A stretch of DNA of 64,000 nt, taken from Aureococcus anophagefferens (Eukaryota; Sar; Pelagophyceae; Pelagomonadales; Pelagomonadaceae). Shown in pieces: positions 17,989 through 25,326 of the stretch (the stretch's first letter is position 1; every line of letters begins with the position of its first letter). The DNA lies in assembly GCF_000186865.1 (NCBI RefSeq), contig NW_008705561.1, forward strand, positions 883,621 to 947,620. Reading direction: 5' to 3'. The notes below the pieces were generated by a model. That model saw only the letters and a list, made by a program, of their open reading frames with translations, ran no database searches and was not told the DNA's origin. The translations under genes were made by a program, and so were the position numbers.

Positions 17989-18933
17989 ATGTCGGACATG
18001 GTGATGGGCCAGGGGCCCTTTGACATGAAGTACTTCCTGTCCGGCGCTTTGGCCGGCGGCATCTGCTGCTCCATCACCCACGGCGGCCTCGTGCCCGTCG
18101 ACGTCGTGAAGACGAAGATCCAGCTGCAGCCCGACGTCTACAACAAGGGCTTCATCGGCGGCTTCGGCCAGGTCATCGCCAAGGAGGGCACGGGGGGCCT
18201 GCTCACGGGCCTGGGCCCCACGGCCCAGGGCTACTTCATCCAGGGCTGGTTCAAGTTCGGCGGCGTCGAGTTCTTCAAGATCAACATCACGCGCAAGGTC
18301 GGCGAGGAGACGGCGTGGAACAACAAGACGCCCATCTACCTCCTCTCGTCGGCCATGGCCGAGTTCATCGCCGACATCTTCCTCTGCCCCTACGAGGCCT
18401 GCCGCATCCGCCTCGTCTCCGACCCGTCCTACGCGGAGTCGATGGTCGGCTGCGCGCAGAAGATGATGGCCGAGAGCGGCTTCGTCGGCGCGTTCTACAG
18501 CGGCTTCGTGCCCATCCTCTTCAAGCAGATCCCCTACACCATGGCCAAGTTCGCCGTCCAGGGCAAGGCCGCCGACTCCATCTACGGCGCGCTCGGCGCG
18601 TCGCCGGACCAGCCGCCGGCGATCGGCAACCTCGGCGTGTCGCTCGCGTCGGGCGTCGTCGCGGGCGTCGCCGCGGCCATCATCTCCCACCCGGCGGACA
18701 CGCTCCTGTCCAAGATCAACAAGGGCGGCGCCGGCGGCGACGGCTCCATGTTCCAGCGCATGGGCAACATCGTCGCGGAGACGGGCCTCATGAAGCTCTG
18801 CACGACGGGCCTCGGCGCGCGCTGCGTCATGATCGGCACGCTCACCGCGGGCCAGTTCGGCATCTTCGACATCATCATGAACGCGACGGGCGCCGCCAAG
18901 TTCCACTTCCACGACCCCAAGAAGCTCCACTAG
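17989..18933 (+). CDS. Mitochondrial phosphate carrier (SLC25A3/Mir1 type)
   Basis: The 314-residue protein has the three-fold mitochondrial carrier repeat. The Px[DE]xx[KR] signatures are PVDVVKTKIQ in repeat 1, PYEACRIRLV in repeat 2 and PADTLLSKIN in repeat 3. Residues FLSGALAGGICCSITHGGLV and the GLGPTAQGYFIQGWFKFGGVEFFK stretch (in pieces) match phosphate carriers closely. It exchanges phosphate with protons across the inner mitochondrial membrane to supply ATP synthase. There is no long presequence. ATG 17989 is the first methionine in a frame whose upstream part has only non-ATG codons. It is convergent with the deaminase-like gene. Confidence 0.95.
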   Translation: MSDMVMGQGPFDMKYFLSGALAGGICCSITHGGLVPVDVVKTKIQLQPDVYNKGFIGGFGQVIAKEGTGGLLTGLGPTAQGYFIQGWFKFGGVEFFKINITRKVGEETAWNNKTPIYLLSSAMAEFIADIFLCPYEACRIRLVSDPSYAESMVGCAQKMMAESGFVGAFYSGFVPILFKQIPYTMAKFAVQGKAADSIYGALGASPDQPPAIGNLGVSLASGVVAGVAAAIISHPADTLLSKINKGGAGGDGSMFQRMGNIVAETGLMKLCTTGLGARCVMIGTLTAGQFGIFDIIMNATGAAKFHFHDPKKLH

Positions 18934-19008
18934 GGAGCTCCGCGCCGCGCGCCGCGCGCCCGTCCCCCCCCTTGCGCCGCCGCATCCCTATAACACACCC
19001 CGACTCCC

Positions 19009-21153
19009 TCACCCGGACCCCGCGACGGGCTCCACGTAGACGCCGTGGCAGTGGGCGTCCGTGAAGGTGACGACCTTGAAGTTCGGGTTCACCTCCGTGA
19101 TCTTGCGGAGCCACTCCGCGCACGCGCCGCAGGGCTTGAGCGGGTTCATGTCCTTGGTGTCTGACACGACGACGCGCGTCGTCGACGCGGGCGTGACGCG
19201 CTTCTTGCCGCTGTGGCGCATCTTCGGGTACGCGCGGACCATCTGGCGCCGGCCGCTCGGGCTCGGCGGGCACGACCGGTCCGCGGACGACGGCGGCGGG
19301 CTCGCCTGGGCGTCGCCCGACGGGGACCGCCGCGGCGGGTCCCGCGCGCGTTCGCCGGCGGCGGCCGCGGCGACGGCGCGCGCGAAGGACGCGGGCGACA
19401 GGCTCGGGTCGGATCCGCTCCGCGGCCGCCGGTCGGCCCAGCCGGCGCCGGGCGAGTTCGCGGAGCTCGCCTGGGCCGACGGCGACGGCGGCGGCGTGAG
19501 CCAGGAGGGCTCGGACGCCGTCGCGCTCTCCGGTGGTGGTAAATTTAAACCCAGCACGGCGATGAGCTGGAGGTGCGACCGCTTCAGGCCCAGGTCGTCC
19601 GCGAGCGCGGTGCCGATGACGTTCCGCTCCGCGCAGAGGCTCCCCGTGGGCATGGACACCTCCATGTTCGTGCCGTGGTAGACCTTGGGCGCCTCGCCGT
19701 CGCCCTTGCGCACGAGCAGCACGGCGAGCACGACCTTGCGCGACTTCCGGTGCCAGAACGCGCGCATGTCGTGGCCCGCGGGGTCCGCGACGGCCGCGTC
19801 CCAGGCCGCCCGCAGGCGCCGCACCTCGGCCACGAGCACGCGCACGTCGCCCGTCGCCTCCGCCGTCGGCGTCGCCGGCACGGTCTCCGCGGCCTCGAAG
19901 GGCAGCACCTCGACGTCGTCCTCAGACAGTACGCGCTGCTCCCAGAACGTCTTGAGCTGCCAGACGTACATGCACGTCGGCCGGTAGAGGCGCAGCGACT
20001 TGTGGATCGTCGACACGCGCGCCGGCGCGCCGTCGGCGAAGGAGATGGCCACGCGGAAGCGGTCCGCCCAGTCGTCGCCGGGCTCGGCGCCGACGACGGT
20101 CTGGCGCAACGCCACGACCGCGGGCTCGAGCTCGTGGCGCACAAAACTAATATTCTCGTCGTAGCGGAAGACGTTCGCCTCGGAGTGGAGGCGCACGACC
20201 GTGACCGCGAAGGGCAGCGCGCCGACCTCGCACGCGCGCGCGAGGAAGAGCTCCATGAGCTCCGCGACGTGTTCCGTCGAGTTGTCGCGCGCGTCGCGGT
20301 TCGCGTCGCGGGGCGTCCCCGCGCCGGACACGAGCAGGACGACGCGGTCCTTGGACGCCTCGCCGTCGTCCGTCGACGCGAGCCAGGCCCGCAGCAGCAC
20401 CGCGAGGAGCGGGAAGTAGACGCGGCGCGGCGCGACCGGGTCCGGGTCGGGGTTCGCGTTCGCGTCCGCGTGGTCCCGGAGCGTCGTCGTCTTGAAGAAC
20501 CGCGTCTTCAGCTCGTTCCGCACGCGCGCCGCGGACCAGGGCGCGGCGCCCCGGAGCGCGAGGCCGCAGGGCATGCGGTCCTCGCCGCCACGGCCCGGGT
20601 CGCCGAGCGACGGCACGACGGGGTACTTGGCGCAGGTGTCGTCGCGCCGCCGCGACCGGCACTGGGCGACGACGGCGGACCTCCGCGCCGCGTCGAGCAG
20701 CTCCGCGGAGACGGCGGCGAAGTGGGAGAACTTGGGCCGCGCGAAGAGCGCCGCGTCGTCGTCGAGGTCGTCGAAGCCGTCGTCGGGCCCGCCGAAGGAC
20801 ACGACGAGGTCCGTGTGGCTCACGTTGTGCACGAGCAGCTCCGTGACGTGCTGCTTCGGCGGCGAAGACGCCGGCGCCTCGTCGCGGGCCGTCGCGACGG
20901 AACCGGCGTCGGACTCGTAGTCGCTCGACCGCGCGCGCGCGCGCGGCCGCGGCGGTCGCCTGGGAGCGTCGTCGGCGTCGCCGTCGTGCCCTTCGAGCCG
21001 GAGCAGCAGGTCCACCGCGGCGAGCGCCAGCGACGCGCCGGCGCAGGCCGCCGCCAGCGCCCGGTCGCGCCGCGACAGGGCGAAGGAGCCGACGCAGAGG
21101 AGCGACGACAGCGCGCGCAGCGCGTCCGCCGTTGTTGTGGTTTTGTTGCGCAT
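19009..21153 (-). CDS. Cytidine/deoxycytidylate-deaminase-like protein with N-terminal membrane segment
   Basis: The protein is 714 residues from ATG 21153. Near the N-terminus two hydrophobic stretches (LRALSSLLCVGSFALS and LAAACAGASLALAAVDLLL) suggest membrane anchoring. A central 250-residue region of unknown fold includes DRVVLLVSGAGTPRDANRD and FRVAISFADGAPARVSTIHK. The C-terminal third holds a split cytidine deaminase motif: MPTGSLCAERNVIGTALADD (Cys-Ala-Glu, zinc ligand and proton shuttle) and LKPCGACAEWLRKI (PCxxC), separated by a long low-complexity insert. The family deaminates cytidine-type bases. The anchoring and the insert are unusual for a metabolic deaminase, so it may be a nucleotide-sensing relative (inference). 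Confidence 0.75.
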   Translation of the reverse strand: MRNKTTTTADALRALSSLLCVGSFALSRRDRALAAACAGASLALAAVDLLLRLEGHDGDADDAPRRPPRPRARARSSDYESDAGSVATARDEAPASSPPKQHVTELLVHNVSHTDLVVSFGGPDDGFDDLDDDAALFARPKFSHFAAVSAELLDAARRSAVVAQCRSRRRDDTCAKYPVVPSLGDPGRGGEDRMPCGLALRGAAPWSAARVRNELKTRFFKTTTLRDHADANANPDPDPVAPRRVYFPLLAVLLRAWLASTDDGEASKDRVVLLVSGAGTPRDANRDARDNSTEHVAELMELFLARACEVGALPFAVTVVRLHSEANVFRYDENISFVRHELEPAVVALRQTVVGAEPGDDWADRFRVAISFADGAPARVSTIHKSLRLYRPTCMYVWQLKTFWEQRVLSEDDVEVLPFEAAETVPATPTAEATGDVRVLVAEVRRLRAAWDAAVADPAGHDMRAFWHRKSRKVVLAVLLVRKGDGEAPKVYHGTNMEVSMPTGSLCAERNVIGTALADDLGLKRSHLQLIAVLGLNLPPPESATASEPSWLTPPPSPSAQASSANSPGAGWADRRPRSGSDPSLSPASFARAVAAAAAGERARDPPRRSPSGDAQASPPPSSADRSCPPSPSGRRQMVRAYPKMRHSGKKRVTPASTTRVVVSDTKDMNPLKPCGACAEWLRKITEVNPNFKVVTFTDAHCHGVYVEPVAGSG

Positions 21154-21465
21154 GGTATGCGGCGCGTTTTGCCGGCTTACGTGGCTTGGGATGGTGGTTG
21201 CGCGCCCAGGACGCCTCCCATCCCGCCTTGCCACAGAACGTCACAGAGTTCGCGGAGCTCGACTCGAGCCTCGAGCCAGCGCCCGCTTCGCGCGCGGCGG
21301 CCGCCGGCGCCCGCCTCGCGCGATCGCCCGGCCAGCGGCTCGCCAGGCGCCTCGCGCAATTCCTCGCGCGCAGGGCTCCGCAGGCCTCGCCGCCGCGCAG
21401 TCGATAGAATGTCGATGACATACATGGGGTTCTTATTGTGGGACATGGGTGCTTGCGGCCGGCGC
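21154..21465. other. Intergenic region
   Basis: About 310 bp between the start of the deaminase-like gene and the 3' end of the RING/PHD/MBD gene. It should hold the deaminase-like gene's promoter. No gene or repeat is visible. Confidence 0.4.
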
Positions 21466-23382
21466 CTAGTACGTCTTGTTGTGGGAGTAGACGGCCGCCA
21501 TGAGCGAAGCGAACGCGCGCTGCTCCGCGGTGCCGCCCGTGCGGTCCACGGCGGCCTCGGCCGCGCGCACCGTCGCGGTCGGGTGCGGCGGGACGTCGCG
21601 GCCCGGCGCGGCGGCGCGCGCCGCGGCCTGCTCCCGCTTCGAGAGGCCGCCCCAGATCTCCCGGAGCGCGCCGTTGATCTCGCTCCGCGCGGGCACCGGC
21701 GGGCAGCGCGCGCGGCCGGCCGCGTGGCGGAAGTCGAAGGCGTCGAGGTCGACGTCGCCGGGCGCGACGAAGGCGCGCAGCGACGCCAGGGAGCGAAACT
21801 GGCGGCCGCTGCGGGCGTCGTAGAAGTGGACGTCGGCCTCGCGGGGGTCGTGCTTCCGCGGGATGATCTCCTTGTGCCACCCCGGCGCGGGGTCGCCGTT
21901 GGGGATGCCCGGCGCGGCGCCCGCGCGGAGCGCGACGGCCGCGGCGGCGCGGCCGAGGTAAGCCGGGCACGACTTGACGAAGGACGGCAGCGCCGTCGCG
22001 CGCTGCGCCCGGGGCGGCGGCGTCGGCGCGCGGTCGACGACGACGACGTAGCCGAGGGCGATGTCGTGGCGCAGGTCCGCGCGCGTGCCGCCGAGCTCGA
22101 GAAACTCGCGCACCGTCGACGCGGACTTGTAGGCGTCGTAGCGCAGCGCGCTCTTGGAGCCGGCCTTCTTCGGGTTCTCCCGCTCGACGCGGATGCGCGG
22201 GTCGCGCGCGACGAGCGCGTCGACGTCCGCCGGCGGCGCGCCGCGGCGCGGCCGCGCGGGCGCGGGCGCCGGGGACGGCGCGCGGCGCGGCGCGCGGCGC
22301 GGCGGCGGCGCCGGTTCCGCGGGCGGCCGGCGGGGCGCGCGCGCGTCCTCGGCGGCGGCGAGCGCGAGGGCGCCCGCGGCGGGGGGCGCGTCGCGGCGCG
22401 GCGAGCGGCGGGGCGGCGCCGCGGGCTCGGGCGTCGCGACGCGGGGCCGCCGCGCGGGCCGCGCGTCGTCGTCGTCCCCCGACTCGCAGAGGCCGCACAC
22501 GAAGCCGCCGCGGCGCCGCTTCGCCAGGCAGCCCGCGTGGGCGTAGGACACGCCGCAGCTCTCGCAGGCCAGCAGGTTCCAGACCGCCGCGCTCGTCGAC
22601 CGCGTCGCGCGCGCCGTCGCCGCGTCGAAGGCCGGGCCGTGCGGGCACGCGCAGCAGGACGCGGCGCACGCGGGCAGCGCCGGGCAGAGGTCGTCGCCGG
22701 CGTCGGCGTCCCAGGCCGGCAGCGCCTCGAGGTCGACGCGCGCGCCGACGGAGCGCGCGAAGGCGTAGAACGCCGGGGACGCGTCCAAGCAAAAAGCACA
22801 TTTGAATGCCGCGTTCGCGGACGCCGCGGCGCGCGCGACGCAAGCCGCGCAGATGGCGGTGCCGCAGCAGGGCGTGCGCGCGCCGCCCGCGGCGTCGTCG
22901 CAGATGGCGCACGCGGCGTCGTCGGGCGCCGCCTCCTCCGGAGCGAAGGCCGGCGCGTCCTCCTCGGGGAACGGCGGCGGCGGCGGCGCGGCCGCGGCCT
23001 CCTCCTCGGGAAACGGCGGCGGCGGCGGCGCGGCCGCGGGCGCCTCCTGGAGGAACGGTGGCGGCGGCGCCGCGGCCGCGGGCGCCTGCTCGGGGAACGG
23101 CGGCGGCGGCGCCGCGGCCGCGGGCACCTCGAGGACGCTCGTCGGAGTCGGCGCGGCGGGCGGCGGCGGCGCGGCGAGCAGCGGCCACTGCGCGGCGGGC
23201 GGCGGCGGCGCGGCGAGCAGCGGCCACGGGGGCTGGTACATCGCCCACGGATTGTAGTACACCTGCAGCGCCAGCGCCTGCGCCTGCGCCTGAAGCGCGC
23301 CCGCGCCGCCGTACATCTCGAGCGAGTGACCTTCGGGTAACTGGAATCCGATGGTGCCGTCTGGCATGAGAACGAACGACAT
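21466..23382 (-). CDS. Chromatin-type protein with RING-like, PHD-like and methyl-CpG-binding domains
   Basis: The frame from ATG 23382 gives 638 residues; an ATG at 23460 would add 26. After a proline/alanine-rich N-terminus comes a cysteine module, ACAICDDAAGGARTPCCGTA, then CAACV and FKCAFCLD (RING-like). A second module reads WNLLACESCGVSYAHAGCL...FVCGLCES, as in the G2E3/PHF7 type of extended PHD. Near the C-terminus PGWHKEIIPRKHDP, ADVHFYDARSGRQFRSL and DLDAFDFRHAAGR match the core of a methyl-CpG-binding domain, including the DFDF-like end of MeCP2. This combination points to a nuclear reader of methylated DNA with possible E3 ligase activity. The middle is a disordered Pro/Arg linker. 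Confidence 0.75.
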   Translation of the reverse strand: MSFVLMPDGTIGFQLPEGHSLEMYGGAGALQAQAQALALQVYYNPWAMYQPPWPLLAAPPPPAAQWPLLAAPPPPAAPTPTSVLEVPAAAAPPPPFPEQAPAAAAPPPPFLQEAPAAAPPPPPFPEEEAAAAPPPPPFPEEDAPAFAPEEAAPDDAACAICDDAAGGARTPCCGTAICAACVARAAASANAAFKCAFCLDASPAFYAFARSVGARVDLEALPAWDADAGDDLCPALPACAASCCACPHGPAFDAATARATRSTSAAVWNLLACESCGVSYAHAGCLAKRRRGGFVCGLCESGDDDDARPARRPRVATPEPAAPPRRSPRRDAPPAAGALALAAAEDARAPRRPPAEPAPPPRRAPRRAPSPAPAPARPRRGAPPADVDALVARDPRIRVERENPKKAGSKSALRYDAYKSASTVREFLELGGTRADLRHDIALGYVVVVDRAPTPPPRAQRATALPSFVKSCPAYLGRAAAAVALRAGAAPGIPNGDPAPGWHKEIIPRKHDPREADVHFYDARSGRQFRSLASLRAFVAPGDVDLDAFDFRHAAGRARCPPVPARSEINGALREIWGGLSKREQAAARAAAPGRDVPPHPTATVRAAEAAVDRTGGTAEQRAFASLMAAVYSHNKTY

Positions 23383-23613
23383 GGTTGTTGCGGATTCACG
23401 CGCCAATTCCAAGACCCATCGCACTACCGCGAAGAAAAAGTCAAACTTTGTGTTCATCATCAACACGTTCAAACTCGCTCGCGCCGCACTTCGCGCCGCA
23501 CGCTCAGGAGTCCTGGCCTACCTCGTACAAATGGCGCTACTCACGTGCGCTAGCGCGATGAAGTGCGCTGTGCTCGCGCTGCCAAACAAAGACACGAAAC
23601 CCCGAACGCGCGC

Positions 23614-25149
23614 TTACCGAATCTCCAGGAGCTCGGCGTCCTGGGGGTCGTCGGGCGTGGGCCTCTTGGGCTTCGTCGACGTCCACATGATGACCTCCTG
23701 GGCGACGAAGTGGGCCCACGTGCCCGGCGCGCGGCCGACGTCGGGCCCGCCCGCGGCCTCGTCGCCGCAGCGCCAGCAGAAGGTGAGCTCGATGTAGGCG
23801 TCGGTGAAGTTCGCCGTGTCGACGACCTCGACGTCGAAGTCCCAGCGGTCGCCCGGCGCGAGGTCCGCGGGCATCTTGCGGCCCTTGACGTGGACGAAGC
23901 GCGGGTTCCCCAGGTCGCAGGTGCAGAGCCGCAGCGGCAGCGTCGCGTGGTCGTTCGTCAGGGCCACGTGGAACTCGCCTCCGCCGGGAGCGAGGGGCGC
24001 GACGGCGACGGTCAGGGGCCGTTCGACGTGGAGCTCCGCGCCGAGCTCGACGACGCGGTCCGGCGGCCGGGGGACGTTGTTGCACCGCCAGAGCACCTTG
24101 TCCATGATCGCGATCTCCTCGTCGAGCGTGTACTCGAAGGTGCCGTCCGCGCGGGGCCCGGCGCCGACGCCCCGCGGCGGCTCGTAGGCCTCGAAGGAGC
24201 TCCGGATGCGCAGGTAGGCGTCGAAGGCGACGCCGCGCAGGCCCTCGTCCGTGACCTGGTGGTCCAGGTACGTCCGCGACAGCTTGAGGTCGAAGTCGGC
24301 GCGGAACCGCGTCTTCGTCCTGTTGGACCCGACCTCAGTGACGACGCCGCGCGTGAGCAGGCGCTGGTCCTTGGTCCGCGGGCAGCCGCAGGGCTGCGAC
24401 GCGCAGCAGCAGATGCGCCCGATGGGCGTGAGGATCAGGTCGATCCTCGGCTGGTGGATCTCGATGGACGCGCGCGTCGTCTTTATATCCACGTCGAGGG
24501 CCAGAGGCTCGCCCTCGAGCAGGGGGCGCGCGGGCACGCCGCGGAGCGTGATGGGCACGAAGTCCCAGGCGTCGCGCTCCTCCCAGGACTCGATGACGGT
24601 GTCGTCGTCCTGCACGGGGCCGACCACGAACGGCTCGGCCTCCTCGTCCGAGTCGAGCACCGCGACGCGCAGGCGGCCGAGGCCGCCCGCCACCAGACCG
24701 ATCTCGTCCGCGCTGATGCCGACGTCGTCCTCCGGCGCGACGACGCACGGCTTCGGCTGTCTGACCGCCTTGGGCGCCTGGCGCGAGAACGTCTTCGCGG
24801 CCGGCTTTGACGCCGGCGGCTCCGGCGGATCGTCGGCGCCGGACGCCGCCTCCAGCGTATCGCTGACGGCGCCGGCGAGCGCGTGCAGCTCGGCCGGCAC
24901 GTCGGCGTCCGCCGTCTGGGCCATGGCCGCCTCCAGCGCCTCCGTCGCCGCCGCCGCCAGCGCGGCCGGGTCCTCGGCGTCGATGGCCGTCTCGTCGTCG
25001 CTCTCGTCGCTATCGTGGTAGCGCACGAAGTCCGTGCCGCCCTCGACGGGCTCGACGACCTTCTGCTCCTCCGTCATCGGTCGGCAGCGCTGCGGCGCGG
25101 CGAGAGCTGCGCGCGCCGACGGTGCCTGCGGCGAGACGGCACCCTTCAT
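23614..25149 (-). CDS. Acidic protein of unknown function with Cys-rich centre
   Basis: ATG 25149 gives 511 residues; ATG 25077 (MTEEQKVVEPVEGG) is an equally good start. The first 200 residues are acidic and alanine-rich. The rest looks globular, beta-rich and non-repetitive: SIEIHQPRIDLILTPIGRIC, CCCASQPCGCPRTKDQRLL, LSRTYLDHQVTDEGLRGVAF, VALTNDHATLPLRLCTCDLG, DAYIELTFCWRCGDE. I do not recognise a family. The density of aromatic residues and normal composition make it a real gene. It lies head-to-tail with the RING/PHD/MBD gene upstream of which it is transcribed. Confidence 0.6.
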   Translation of the reverse strand: MKGAVSPQAPSARAALAAPQRCRPMTEEQKVVEPVEGGTDFVRYHDSDESDDETAIDAEDPAALAAAATEALEAAMAQTADADVPAELHALAGAVSDTLEAASGADDPPEPPASKPAAKTFSRQAPKAVRQPKPCVVAPEDDVGISADEIGLVAGGLGRLRVAVLDSDEEAEPFVVGPVQDDDTVIESWEERDAWDFVPITLRGVPARPLLEGEPLALDVDIKTTRASIEIHQPRIDLILTPIGRICCCASQPCGCPRTKDQRLLTRGVVTEVGSNRTKTRFRADFDLKLSRTYLDHQVTDEGLRGVAFDAYLRIRSSFEAYEPPRGVGAGPRADGTFEYTLDEEIAIMDKVLWRCNNVPRPPDRVVELGAELHVERPLTVAVAPLAPGGGEFHVALTNDHATLPLRLCTCDLGNPRFVHVKGRKMPADLAPGDRWDFDVEVVDTANFTDAYIELTFCWRCGDEAAGGPDVGRAPGTWAHFVAQEVIMWTSTKPKRPTPDDPQDAELLEIR

Positions 25150-25326
25150 GTTGACCAAGTTATTGAAGGGGATGCGCGCCCGACTGCGTCCGTCCGGGGG
25201 GGGGGAGCATGTTGAATGCTCGCAGCCACGTCCTCGCGAGGACGTGGCTCCACGAAGCGCGCGCGCCGGCGAAGCGACCGCGTGCGACGCGCGCCGGCGA
25301 CCGCGTGCGACGCGGCAATCAAGTTA

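Noticed and set aside
19573..23340. A 1255-codon open frame on the plus strand
   Set aside because: It is antisense to the deaminase-like and RING/PHD/MBD genes, is Arg/Gly/Ala-rich with no motifs, and results from high GC content that removes stop codons.
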